Shown: one piece after another, positions 1 through 10,604 of the stretch
How positions within the stretch are numbered: position 1 is the first letter of the stretch
Layout of the letters: each line of letters begins with the position of its first letter
Assembly: GCF_014905175.1 (NCBI RefSeq)
Contig: NC_057791.1
Span: forward strand, 10,116,492 to 10,180,491
DNA length: 64,000 nucleotides
Reading direction: 5' to 3'
DNA from: Aphidius gifuensis
Taxonomy: Eukaryota > Arthropoda > Insecta > Hymenoptera > Braconidae
Notes under the pieces: generated by a model
Database searches by the model: none
Seen by the model: the letters and a program-made list of their open reading frames with translations, nothing else
Told to the model about the DNA's origin: nothing
Made by a program: the position numbers and the translations under genes

Positions 1-600
1 TGCGGACACATAACTATTTGGTTGTTAAGTGCAAATTCAGAATTCTATTTTATTATCGTTTATAAAGTGGCATTTAATTCTTCATCAATATTTATTAAAA
101 TGATAAAAAGTTGTAGAATAAAATTCGCTTTTATCACCAACTCGTATTAAGAGAATCAAAAGTTTAGTGTGATAATATCATATATTTTCCAAATATATGA
201 ACAAAAAAAAATTATACTTTTATCTAATAATATTTTTAGTAAATATTATCAACTCACATGAAACATAATTTTTTTTTAGTAGAATTCAGTAAACGGCAAA
301 AAAATGTTTATCATTTTCAATATAATGCAAACAACAATATTCGAAATCTCTAAATTCGTCCTAATCTAATTTATGAATGATAATTATATACGTTAATTTA
401 TAATTTCTATTTTTAAGAGTTCGGCCCAACTTAAGAAAAGTTCATTTACGAAGCTTACACTTCAGAATTTGGAAAGATCCGCTAGTCGGCTAAAACATTA
501 CGGCGGCAACTTGTTCTAGCTCACAATAGATGGAATCGCAATATTATGTCAGAAGGACTTTTTCATTTACGGTGTTTTCTGATTCCCGAGGATTGAGACA
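1..600. other. AT-rich intergenic DNA, no gene seen
   Basis: Dominated by A and T runs with frequent stops in all frames. I see no coding segment, splice pattern, RNA gene or clear terminal inverted repeat. A slightly GC-richer stretch from about 470 leads into the repeat fragment that follows. Confidence 0.6.
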
Positions 601-622
601 TGGCGCTGCAGGCCGCAAGCCT

Positions 623-757
623 CAACGACCACGCCATTTATGAACGACTATGCGCATCACCTTCTGGCAGTTGACTGAGCCGACTGAGTTTCCGTTGGCT
701 TGCCACACCCGTATTCACGGGACTATATGGTCTAACGGAAACTCAGTCGACTGCCAG
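623..757. repeat. Dispersed repeat fragment with hairpin arms
   Basis: Arms at 663-695 and 734-757 are near-perfect reverse complements (CTGGCAGTYGACTGAG core), so the segment can fold back. The left portion (about 623-682) recurs in direct orientation at about 23891-23950, which shows that this is a dispersed element and not unique sequence. No TSD could be read. Confidence 0.55.
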
Positions 758-765
758 AATTCCAG

Positions 766-848
766 CAGTCTAATTCACAGGGCATTACAATTTAGGGCTT
801 TTTTCCTCCACTGACGGCGCTTGTGAAGCTTTTGTATATAAAATATAT
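766..848. mobile_element. MITE-A copy, right half missing
   Basis: Starts with the CAGTCTAATTCACAGGGC terminus typical of the ~165-bp MITE-A family and continues with its left arm (ATTTAGGGCTTTTTTCC, then a GGCGCTTGTGAAGC block). The homology stops near 848 in a TATATA tract, and the mirror-image right arm is absent. Confidence 0.7.
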
Positions 849-1535
849 ATGGGGCATTCCATGTCAACTCACAGGTTTTTTTCCCTCACCCTCTCAGATT
901 CGAAAACAAATATTTTTTTTGAGTTAGTCATCGACTCAGATGTACCTCTGATTTTTTTTTTATTTTTACCATCATTAACCGCCGAGCCAGAATCAAAAAA
1001 CGCCTCCTCCACAAGAGTAAACTACGATTTCGCCATTTTTTAAAATTCTGATTTTTTTACTGTGAATAGTAGAGCACAAAATTAGCTCAATTTCCAAATT
1101 TCATCATGGGATAACGATGGGTTCATTATAAAAATTTTTTTTTTCCATGTGAAAATAACTAAAATCAGGCAAGATCATCATATCCCAAAAAACAGGTTTT
1201 TTTTTTTGTTTCGTATAGGAAATTTCCTCACGATTACGGAAAAAATACGAAAGAAATTCCCACGCATGCGCAAAGTGGTTAAAAATCAAGTTGAATTATC
1301 GAAAAAACGGCTATTTATTGGTTATATATCGTACAGCCATGAAAATAACGATTAATTCTAAAATTCAATAATGGTGATCGGTAAAACTCGTTGAAGAGAA
1401 AAAAATGTCCTAATAAAAATTTCGATATCTCGAATAGTTTTCGACTTATCGATATTTTTTCAAAACATGCATACGATTTACTTAGCCGTTAGATGTTTTA
1501 CTATAGCTGTAATTATAGCTAAACAATCAATATTC
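849..1535. other. AT-rich spacer, no gene seen
   Basis: Contains T/A homopolymers and short chance open frames only. Some small inverted motifs around CGATATCTCGA resemble those of the 42.8-44.0 kb element but are too short to assign. Confidence 0.45.
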
Positions 1536-1774
1536 ATTCGGAAAAATTTTCCAAAAAAATGGAAAAATTAATAAGAAAAAGTAGAAATAAGAGTTTACAT
1601 ACGGAAAATAAAAAAAAAATTTTTTCTGAAAAAATCCGGAGAAAACCCGAAAAAACTCTGGAATAATATCTCCGGAAGTCTAAATTGCGTAGAAAATCTG
1701 GAGAAATCCGGAGACGATCCGGAGATAATCCGGAGAAATCCGGAGAAAATCCGGAGAGATTATTTCTACCAGGG
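1536..1774 (-). mobile_element. CCGGAGAAA-word element, half copy
   Basis: Made of repeated CCGGAGAAA/TCCGGAGA words and ends in the family terminus GATTATTTCTACCAGGG. The left terminus (CCCTGGTAGAAAT) seen in the full copies at 21196-21642 and 46691-47043 is missing, so this is a 5'-truncated relic. Confidence 0.75.
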
Positions 1775-2592
1775 CGATTCAAATGAGTTCACGACTATCT
1801 TTTCGAGAATAAATAATCATTTACAAATAATTATTTTTTTATATTTGAAGAGAAAAACGTGAGCTGATAATAGCAGAGTTCGTTCTTCAGTGGGAAAAAA
1901 ATATAAAAAATTGTTTATTAATGATTGCATGTCACCTCGAACAGCTGTTAATATTTATCAATAAATATTGTTGAATAATTTGATTTTTCATTTTTGGAAA
2001 GAAAGTCGTGAGCTTAATCTAAACCAATAAATACAGATTGCAGGATTCATACTTCAATAATGATTTGAAAAAAAAAATTGGTTACTTCAAAATTTTAGTT
2101 AACCAATTAACAAAACTTTGTTATTGTTAATTATGTACAAATTTCGATTGCATTAATACAGTAAAAATATAAAAATAAACAAATAAATATTTAAAAATGA
2201 TTTTCTTTTTTTTTTGTGAGTGTGTGAGTATGTAAATGACGACCAATGAAATGACTGGAAGCAGCGTTATTCATCAACTTTTTATAAAGGGATATAAAAG
2301 ATGATTTTAAAACTCAAAACTAACATGTAAGCCTGAGTCTAAGTTTTTGAGATGACAAAAAATATATATTTGTTTTATTTAAAAAAAAATAAGCAGATGA
2401 TTAATTGTGTATAATAAAATTATTTTTTAAAAATGGTTTTTTTTTCAAAATAAGCCAATAGTTATATTGTCCAAAAAACAATCAGAAGAAAAGAATTAAA
2501 TTGAAACTCTTAAAATTCATACACAACTACCTCGATTTAATTTTTTTTAACCATATTTTTTATGATAATTTTATTTGCTCTATTTTAAGCAG
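1775..2592. other. AT-rich spacer, no gene seen
   Basis: Low-complexity intergenic DNA. No open frame of interest, no splice-bounded coding block and no clear repeat boundary was found. Confidence 0.5.
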
Positions 2593-2754
2593 CACCCGTA
2601 TTCACAGGGCATTACAATTTAGGGCTTTTTTCATCCACTGGTGGCGCTTGTGGAGCTTTCATATGTAAAATCTATATAAAAAAAAATTTATAAGCGCCAT
2701 CAGTGGCAAAAAAAAGCCCTAAATTGTATAAAATTTGCCCTGTGAATACGGGTG
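2593..2754. mobile_element. MITE-A, complete copy
   Basis: Full palindromic MITE with CACCCGTATTCACAGGG at the left and its reverse complement at the right. The subterminal ATTTAGGGC and GGCGCTTGT blocks are mirrored as GCGCCATC and GCCCTAAAT. Flanking trinucleotides are CAG on the left and CTG on the right, so they are not a direct repeat here, unlike several other copies. Confidence 0.85.
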
Positions 2755-3560
2755 CTGTAATATATTAATTTATGCGTGTAAAAATTACGCAAATTCCATT
2801 GAGATTAATAGACATGTAAATAGAAAAAAAAATGAAAAAATTATCATGCCAACAAAATTATCGTTTTAGAAAATATTCTCTTTTCTAATTTAAAAAGTTA
2901 TTTTAATGCAAAATAAATTATTTTTTGATTCAACTATTTGCCAAGTACTATGAAAACAATCAAATGAGAAAAAAATAAAATAATAATAGAAATTCGTATG
3001 GCTAACCAAGACACAAAACCAAAAGATAATTTATTTCAATTATATTTTAATAATAATCATCATTTTTTTTTTAGACATAATTTCATTTGAATTATCTTAA
3101 CAATAAATTTATTATGCATCTAATTTTCTTTGCCTCGTTTAAAGATGATTTAAAAAAATAGAAAATTGTCAATAATGAAAATTCTTGGTGCGTAATCAGC
3201 GCTTACTTCACTACAAAATTATTATTTTTTTTTCTTTTTTTTACACATAATTTAATCATTAACTTGGAAATTAATCTCACATGTTTTATTTTATTCTTGG
3301 TTATTTTTATCATCAAAATATAAATTAATTAAAAGTTTAAAAATAAAAATAATAAATTTATTATTAAAAATATAAATAAATAATAATATTAACCTCAAGT
3401 CATAATACAATACAATGATTAATTTATTTTTAAATAAATAGAATATTTTTCAAACGAAATTTGTTGGAGGATATATTTGTGCTAACTTTGGCACAATAGT
3501 TTTGTTTTTAAAAAAAGAAAATATACATTCAAATATTGTATTTTTGCTTGTTTATCTGTC
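2755..3560. other. AT-rich spacer, no gene seen
   Basis: Very AT-rich. Many A/T runs and no supportable coding, RNA or mobile feature. Confidence 0.5.
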
Positions 3561-3850
3561 GTGCATAGTGATGTAAATGACGGTCATTTTTTTTTTGTGT
3601 CACGTCACAAAAAAAAATACCGTTTGTGACCGTCTGTGACCGTCTTTTTTTTTGTCATTTTTTTCGTCACATTTTCTCCGTCACAATTGGTATTTTTTTT
3701 AAATCTTCAAAACAGTTGTAAAAAAGACCGTCACAAAATAATTCGTCATTTTTTCGTCACATTTTTTCCGTCACAATTGGTTTTTTTTTTTTAAATCTTC
3801 AAAATAGTTGTAAAAAAGACCGTCACAAAATATTTCGTCACAAAATTTGT
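3561..3850. repeat. GTCACA-word repeat block
   Basis: Repeated GTCACA/TGTGAC and GACCGTC words in both orientations. About 90 bp (around 3653-3745) is tandemly repeated with minor changes. A related block in opposite arrangement lies at about 6185-6365, so the two may be the arms of one foldback element later opened by insertions including the solo LTR at 4594. Confidence 0.6.
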
Positions 3851-4589
3851 TATTTAAAAAAGCTAGATAAAAATGTCCAAAATTTAATATTGTTACGTGA
3901 CAGGTTTAATTTTATTTTTTTATAATAAAATAAACAAGTCAGTAGACAATATTTTAAAGTCCTCTATTTAGTTATTCCCAACCGGGTAACAGGATTAGAG
4001 GTAAATGTGCGTAGTTTATTTTTAAAAATGTTATATACGTGAATATCAAAAAGGCGTTGTCAATCTTGATGGTCGACTTTGTAGCTGGAAAATGTCTTGA
4101 TGATAAAAATGGCGTAAATGTTAATTAATTAACAACACAAATCAAAGTGAACTGTTTATTTATTGTATAAATTACATGATTTAAAATATATGCCGAAAGA
4201 AAGGTAGATGTTACCTTTATAATTAGTTATTCACGAGAGCAATTGTTTCCGAAAATACGTAGGTTTTTATAGAACTCGTAACAATAATATTTTGTGGTAG
4301 GAATATCTTTTGACCAATAATTATAAACGGTTCTCATAATAATCAGCAATTAATTATTGCTGACTTTATTTAGCTTTGGTTCAACGGACTTAAAATATTG
4401 TATGTTTCAGCAAAATGAAAAGAAAAGAATTTATTAATTTACAATTTGACAAAATGTTGAAATATTAATTTATATTTGAAATATCGAATTACATTGTGAA
4501 AATCGTAATTGCAAAAGCGAGTACGTCACAATATTGTTTTTATTTTTCTATATTAATTGCAAATTTATTAAATTGATATTTAATTGTTG
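3851..4589. other. AT-rich interior between GTCACA blocks, no gene seen
   Basis: No open frame, splice-bounded coding block or repeat boundary could be supported. It probably belongs to the interior of the element whose arms are the GTCACA blocks. Confidence 0.4.
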
Positions 4590-4593
4590 AATG

Positions 4594-5358
4594 TGTTATG
4601 TCCGAAGTACCCGTAATAATTGTAATGTAAATTGTTATTCGACCCTAACCTTTCGGTCAATAGGTCAGGTCCACAGCGTAGTAGGAAAAGGTAAGAGAAG
4701 AAAAGTAGTAATGTTGTTGATGATGGTTTTTTAATAATAACAATTGGCTGTATTTATTTAAACAATTTGAATTGATGGTATAATAGTTGACAGTAGATAT
4801 TACAAGTTGTAGTGTTTAATTCTAACGTATGTTCTGTCGAGTTACAATGTGTCTGATAAGTAATTACAAAGATTTTAAGTCAGAAGACCTGACTCTAACG
4901 TGATGATAACTACATGGCTATGTTTCGGTTCCCGGTCCCTAACGACAACTGATTTGTCTTAGTTTTTCGGGGTGTATTTATACTCGTATTTCCTCGGAGT
5001 AGGAAACAAAAGGGCTGGTCCCAAATGTGCCGCTATCCGAGGGTATTGCGTTGGTCTATCGTAGATGTAATCTAATCTGTCGCGTCTGGCTCCAAGAAAG
5101 TCGTAAAAGTTTTATGTATCCAGTAAAATAGTTTGGGAAAAGTCCCTTTAGTTTGAATATCATTTTATTACTTTTTAACTGCATACAGCTGTGTGGTTTT
5201 GGGTCTTATCAAATATTTGTATTTTAGTTTCTTGAATTTTGATGAAATCTAATATCTCGTGAGAAAAGAAACGTCTTGCGTCGTTATTTAAGTTGATAAT
5301 TTATGTTTCCTTTTTCTTTATATTTTACGAATTTTATAACGTCAACTAGGATATAACA
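4594..5358. mobile_element. Solo LTR of a retrotransposon
   Basis: Begins TGTTATGTCC and ends GGATATAACA, the TG...CA structure with short inverted ends (TGTTAT/ATAACA) of retroviral-type LTRs. It is flanked by a direct 4-bp repeat AATG at 4590-4593 and 5359-5362, the expected integration footprint. The length (765 bp) suits an LTR, and no gag-pol remains on either side, so it is best read as a solo LTR left by LTR-LTR recombination. A 4-bp TSD fits Gypsy-like elements. The family is unknown. Confidence 0.75.
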
Positions 5359-5365
5359 AATGCTA

Positions 5366-5914
5366 CACTGCAAAAACTGCGCCTTTGGATTATAGGCACT
5401 GTTCCATTGGATTCATGGAGCACTGCTCCGCTAAAGTTGTTCCTTTGATTTCTTGGTCCTGTACCTATATATTTGTTGAGCAGATTTCGGCGTTTCGGAG
5501 GCATGCGCAAACACAACTACATTATATTTTTTCTCTCTCTCTATTTGTACTTTTATATCTGTCATGTCATGATATTTACATCATAAATATTCATTTATAA
5601 ATTATTATAAATATTCTATATATCTTTAGTTATTAAATTTATCGAATATTTAACATATATGCATTCATATATATGTTAATTGTTTAATAGTTACTGATAT
5701 AGAGAGGTTATGTTATGTGTATGCGTGTCTCTTTCTTAATTCGAGTGACGGCTCAGGCTGCTCAACGAATACAGTTGAACAGTACCTTTGAATTAACAGA
5801 GCAACTGGACCGATATCGGTGCTCCTTGAATATCATTGAGCAGCGCTCAATAAAATGTGCTCCATGAATCCAATGGAACAGTGCCTATAATCCAAAGGCG
5901 CAGTTTTTGCAGTG
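5366..5914. mobile_element. Non-autonomous TIR element with TA flanks
   Basis: Terminal inverted repeats of about 58 bp start CACTGCAAAAACTGCGCC and are mirrored at the right end. Both ends abut TA, consistent with a TA TSD of the Tc1/mariner type, although CACTG termini also occur elsewhere. The interior carries further GGAGCACTGCTCC-like palindromes. No transposase frame is present. Confidence 0.75.
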
Positions 5915-6690
5915 TATTCAATTATTAAATGGTTAAATTTAATATTTTATGTTAAATGTTGAGCATTTATTATTGTTTTTTTTTTTTTTTATATTAAATA
6001 TAAATTTATTCAATTGCACAAAAAATATTTGTTACCAATATGGTGATTATTGGTTAGACTGCTGTGTGTGATGAATAATTGGATATTTAGTTAATAATAT
6101 TAAATATTTATAAATTTTTATTGATAATTATCAATTACAGATAATTGTTTATCAATACATTATAAGATTTTCAACTCTGTCTGTGTGTGTGCCATCAATA
6201 GATGGCATACTAGATGTAAAACTGACGGTCAGCCGATAAGTCGTCACAAATTTGGTCACAAAAGTTGGGTTATGAAAATGGTCACGATTTTCGCCCGCGT
6301 CACAGACGGTCACAGACGGCGTCAGAAAACGGTCACAAAATTTTTTCACATCCTTAGTCGTGCAAGACACATTTCATTGTTACTGATCTTTTCCAACAAC
6401 ATTGTCTGTCAAAATAGGATTATTCTCGACGCTATTTTGTATACAAACAATTAGTTGTAGCGTACCGGTAAAGACAAAGGAATTACCGGTAATGTAAAAC
6501 TAACTACCGTTATTTTGTTATATTATATATATTTTTTTAGCATTTTCTATGCCGGATGAAAATTTACACGATCAAGGTATTCATATAAATTTTCAATTTA
6601 TTTGTTTAACCAAGTATAATACGATACGGGGAATAAAAAAATGTTTAAAATATTTATAACATTGAAAAATTAAAACACCCAGAAAACACA
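5915..6690. repeat. GTCACA-word partner block in AT-rich spacer
   Basis: About 6185-6365 carries GTCACAGACGGTCACA-type words matching the 3561-3850 block. The rest is AT-rich. A short splice-bounded segment at about 6540-6578 (polypyrimidine-AG, an ATG and nine codons, then GTATTC) looks exon-like, but has no partner exon that I can identify. Confidence 0.4.
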
Positions 6691-7380
6691 TTAAGGTTGT
6701 ATGTAAATAGATTTCCCTGAATTTAATTTTCGTTTTTTTTTTTTTAATGTTTAAATGAAATAATTATCTATTTGGTGGAATTTTTTCGTAATTTTCCTCT
6801 TCGCGAAAATCCAGATAATTAGTGTCAAAGTTGGCAACTTTAACACGCAAGCATAGGGAGTATAGGTACGTTTGCGCTTGCATTTTTAAAACTCTTAATT
6901 TAAATTTTGATTTTTTTCTACAGATTTGTACTTTGTAGAATTCTAAAAGTTATGAAAATAAAATTATTTATTTCCTCAACACCGTTTCAAAGATATTGGC
7001 TAATTACTTTTGAAATTTACGGGTTTCAGCCGGCTGAATTACATTGAAAATTTGGGGTACGTTCCAATACCACCGTTCGGTTTAATTCTTCTAGCTCTAT
7101 CCTTCTCTCTATCTCTTCTGGCTCAATCTTCCATCTCTTCTTCTCTCCTTCTCTTAGAAGAAATCTACGGTTTTGGAACTTCCCCCTGCATGTTTATTGC
7201 CGGAGTAGTATTAGTGTCTGTAAATATAAGCCGGCAACACTCACACTTATGACGCATCAGTAAAGTGAAAAGATTTTAGGCATGAGAGGGCGCTATAATT
7301 TTTTTTTTTAAATATGAGTTTATAAGCACCCTTGTGGACCGAAAAAGTCGCCCGATCATGCGATTTACATACAACCTTAA
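6691..7380. mobile_element. TIR element flanked by TTAA
   Basis: GGTTGTATGTAAAT at the left and ATTTACATACAACC at the right form terminal inverted repeats, each bounded by TTAA (6691-6694 and 7377-7380). TTAA duplications are typical of piggyBac and Kolobok elements, but the ends do not begin CCC as piggyBac ends usually do. No transposase is encoded. The open frame near 7010-7252 is a pyrimidine-rich chance frame. Confidence 0.7.
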
Positions 7381-7675
7381 TAAAATAGTTCAACTTAAAA
7401 AAAATTAAATGAAAATAAAAAATTTATTAACTTACCAATATATTGCCAAATGTGGTACACTCACAATAATACACAATAATACTTGGTTTATGATAAATTG
7501 ATCACACAATAATGAAAAAAACTCAAACGAAATTCACAGAAAATGGCGTCACATGAGCTCTCAAACAATGAAGAGATGTTTCTAACTGCCTTTTTTGTAA
7601 TTATGATCCTTCCGGATCCGTATACTAGTATTTTATGGCAAATGTACTGATAAATGTATATTTACCAGTAAACTA
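7381..7675. other. Intergenic, nothing recognised
   Basis: Moderately AT-rich unique-looking sequence. No gene model or repeat boundary could be supported. Confidence 0.4.
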
Positions 7676-8020
7676 CTTAAGGCGTGTGGCCACTAGCATA
7701 GTTTTTCGAACAAGTTCTATGCCATAGACCATTTATTACCAGAAACATCTAGATTATTCCCGGTTATCACTGAAAAAGTCAGTTGTTTCTGGTAATAAAT
7801 GGACTATGGCATACTTCAACAATAATACTGTATCATTTACTTTCTGAATTAACCGTAAAATTGTACTGGTATTTTGTCGATAATTTTCTAGTAGCATTGA
7901 ACAGCCATTGTTACCGGTATAATACTAGTACAATACCAGTCCTTGGGACTAGTACAATCTACCGCTGTTTTATACCAGTAAGATGCAAGTATTACAGTGG
8001 TAAACCGTTGTTATCTGGGG
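7676..8020. repeat. MITE-D end fragment, small hairpin and CCAGTA-word debris
   Basis: The segment 7677-7731 matches the GTGGCCACTAGCATAG terminus of MITE-D (complete at 52428-52906). A perfect hairpin follows with arms CCATTTATTACCAGAAAC and its complement (about 7729-7804). The remainder has TACCAGTA/TACTGGTA words and ends near the GTTATCTGGG motif that also bounds the word block at 42.77 kb. Confidence 0.55.
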
Positions 8021-8275
8021 GGCAACGGTGCAGACTCTATTGTCTTTCTTAACGTGTGCCTACCAAAACGACGCGCGCATGCGACACTCGGAGACGTGAG
8101 AAGCTCACTCTCACTACTAGATTTGATGTAAAAATTTTTGTTTACACCAATACAAATAAATTTAACAATTAGATATAATTGTGTGAGTGAGCTTCCGACG
8201 TTCTTCGGGTGTCACATGCGCGCGTCGTTTTGGTAGGCACACGACAAGGAAGATGATAGAGTCTGCACCGTTGCC
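8021..8275. mobile_element. 255-bp foldback MITE
   Basis: GGCAACGGTGCAGACTCTA at the left is mirrored at the right. The next ~55 bp of each arm (including GTAGGCACAC and ACGACGCGCGCATG blocks) are also inverted copies around an AT-rich centre. No coding content. Confidence 0.8.
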
Positions 8276-8307
8276 CATGGAAAAAGAACCGAGCCTTGTT
8301 AGCAATA

Positions 8308-8450
8308 TAGGAGTATTACATATGTGGCTAGCACTACATGTATTTTAAATTAGTCTACACAACCAAAAACGATAGAGTGAAACCGGCAGAAGAAGATCAC
8401 GAGAAACCTTATGCACATGCGCGAATATAGCATATGTGTAATACTCCTAT
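8308..8450. mobile_element. Short TIR element containing a promoter-like segment
   Basis: Termini ATAGGAGTATTACATATG and its near mirror at 8431-8450. The interior (about 8362-8425) is an inverted copy of sequence lying directly upstream of the JmjC gene at about 10530-10585. Confidence 0.6.
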
Positions 8451-8451
8451 A

Positions 8452-9168
8452 GTAAGTGCTTTCTTTTGTGTATTTATTTTTTTTCACTTGAATGCGCATG
8501 ATCATGCACATGCGCATATTATGCAAACATGAGGAAAGAGCAGTGGCGTCGAACAAATAATTCTTAAAAAATGAAAATTAAAACATGGCTGATCCAGCCT
8601 CTCATGTCCTACGCTGTTGCCAACTGACTTTTTGCCGACTGCGCATTCAATTGCGCATGCGTGAAAATAAACAGGAAAAAAAATAAATACACAAAAGAAA
8701 GCACCTATTAGGGTGCTTATTTTTTTTCACTTCAATGCGCATGATCATGCACATGCGTATGTCATGCAAAATGTTTTTTTCTTGTTTATTTTTACGCATG
8801 CGCAATGAAATGCGCAGTCAGCAAAAAGTCAGTTTGCAACAGCGTAGGACATAAGGGGCTGGATCAGCCATGCTTTAATTCTTATTTTTGAAAAATTATT
8901 TGCTCGACGCCACTAGGTGCTTTCTTTTGGGTGTTTATTTTTTTTCCTGTTTATTTTTGCGCATGCGCAGTTGAATGCGCAGTCGGCAAAAAGTCAGATT
9001 GCAACAGCGTAGGACATAAGGAGCTGGATCAGCCATGTTTTAATTCTTATTTTTTAAGAATTATTTGTTTCGACGCCACTGCTCTCTCCTCAATTTTGCA
9101 TGACATACGCATGTGCATGATCATGCGCATTAAAGTGAAAAAAAATAAACACCCAAAAGAAAGCACCT
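8452..9168. mobile_element. Cluster of three MITE-F copies
   Basis: Copies at about 8452-8706 (complete), 8711-8914 (internally rearranged) and 8915-9168 (complete). The ends are AGGTGCTTTCTTTTG and AAAGAAAGCACCT. Each holds a GCATGATCATGC palindrome, a block reading GACGCCACT, and a GCGCATGCGCA-like palindrome. The family is non-coding. Short open frames across it are chance frames. Confidence 0.8.
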
Positions 9169-9172
9169 ACTG

Positions 9173-9332
9173 CACCCGTATTCACGGGGCAAAATTGTTC
9201 TCATTAGGGCTTTTTTTTCCGCTGTCGGCGCTTGACAAAATTTTTTTTATATAGATTTCATATAGAAAGGCTTCACAAACGCCACCATCGGAAAAAAAAC
9301 GCCCTAATGAGAACATCCTCTGAATACGGGTG
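9173..9332. mobile_element. MITE-B (variant of MITE-A), complete
   Basis: CACCCGTATTCACGGGGC at the left and a matching GAATACGGGTG at the right. It differs from MITE-A by the subterminal CTCATTAGGGC block in place of CAATTTAGGGC. It sits between two MITE-F pieces. The outside trinucleotides are CTG and CAG. Confidence 0.8.
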
Positions 9333-9334
9333 CA

Positions 9335-9421
9335 GTTCTCTCAACAAGTTTGCATGACAGGCGCATGTGCATGATCATGCGCATGAAAGTGAAAAAAAAT
9401 AAATACGCAACAGAAAGCACC
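9335..9421. mobile_element. MITE-F right-end fragment
   Basis: Carries only the GCATGATCATGC palindrome and the terminal AGAAAGCACC. The rest of the element is absent. Confidence 0.65.
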
Positions 9422-9455
9422 GAATGATACCGGCCAAAATTTTATAGGAAAAAGC

Positions 9456-10217
9456 CATGGTAGAAATACTACAGGTATGGCAGTGCGCAGCCTGGTTTGG
9501 CCGCTGTGAATCGACCAATCAAAAGGTCGCCTTCTCGCCACAAAAATGGAAGACTTTATGCGCGCGCGATACAAATTTGTTAAGAAAATTTTCAAGTTTT
9601 TTTTAAATTTTTCAAAAGTTATCATATTTATTCAACTAGATTTGGTATATTTTATAATGATTCACATACATCAATAATAAAAATTAATTATTTATATTAA
9701 ATAAATGAATCCAAGTATAATAAATACAACACAACCTCTATTGTTTGTGGCATCAAAAAAAACAACAACAATGAAAATATTATAATTTATTTGTTAAACT
9801 GTCTTGGTTTTTTTATTTTTTTTATTTTTTATAAACATGCTTCACATATATTTATTAGTATTTACAACAATATAAAAAATAGTTGTCAAAACAGTATGTT
9901 AGAGAGAGAGGATCTTATAATAGAGATTGCGTGTTAGAAAGAAAAGCAAAACAGCTCGATGGCGCGTTCTTGATTGGTTGAAAAAATAAGGCTGCGCAGA
10001 ACGCGACGAAAAAAGCATGGACTACTGCCATACCTGCAGTCCAATTCACAGGGCATTACAATTTAGGGCTTTTTTCCTCTACTGGCGGCGCTTGTAGAGC
10101 TTTTGTATGTGAAATCTATATAAAAAAAATTTGACAAGCGCCATCAGCGGCCAAAAAAAGCCCTAAATTGTATAAAATTTGCCCTGTGAATTGGACTGCT
10201 GTAGTACTTCTACCATG
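9456..10217. mobile_element. Element L, hAT-like MITE nested in MITE-J
   Basis: Begins CATGGTAGAAATACTACAGG and ends with the mirror CTACCATG. It is flanked by the 8-bp direct repeat GAAAAAGC (9448-9455 and 10218-10225), while the uninterrupted J copies carry that octamer once. An 8-bp TSD is typical of hAT elements. The 762 bp include a nested MITE-A. No transposase frame. Confidence 0.8.
10037..10198. mobile_element. MITE-A nested in element L, TSD CTG
   Basis: CAGTCCAATTCACAGGGC at the left and a mirrored GGACTG end. It is flanked by CTG at 10034-10036 and 10199-10201. The opposite terminal repeat of element L (about 9463-9480) preserves the uninterrupted sequence with one CTG, so it is an internal empty site. 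Confidence 0.9.
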
Positions 10218-10604
10218 GAAAAAGCTGTTTCTTGTAGTGGCAGTACTGGCACATGACATTATTTTTTTTGGCTTCCAATTATTAGATGGATAACTGTTCA
10301 ATGTTTATATCAGACTGAAATAAATAGAAAATTGACTGGTTGTGATTGTTTGTTATTGTCAAATAGGTCGTACCGCACATTATCGTAATCTGTAAAGCCT
10401 GGAATATTGCATAGAGAAATTTATCACTTTTGTCGTTGTTTCTGTTTCTAGTTTTTAGTCGGTATTACAGGGCGAAATTGCAAAAACGAAAAAAAATTTT
10501 TTATTAAAGGAATGCACCCATTGTTTACTTCTATATTCGCGCATGTGCATAAGGTTTCTTATGATCTTCTGCCGGTTTCACTCTAGTTGCATATTAAAAT
10601 TAAA

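Larger units (their letters stand above)
9428..10514. mobile_element. MITE-J interrupted by element L
   Basis: Ends match the complete J copy at 52938-53312: an ATTTTATAGG-containing arm at 9428-9455 and GGAATGCACCC at the right end (about 10510). The J sequence is split by the element at 9456-10217. The right end lies about 90 bp before the ATG of the JmjC gene, so J-derived DNA forms most of that gene's upstream region. Confidence 0.7.

Noticed and set aside
6540..6578. Exon-like micro-segment with ATG, nine codons and a donor
   Set aside because: No matching upstream or downstream exon, and the signal is too short to call a gene.
7010..7252. 80-codon Leu/Ser-rich frame
   Set aside because: Arises from a pyrimidine-rich tract inside the TTAA-flanked element.
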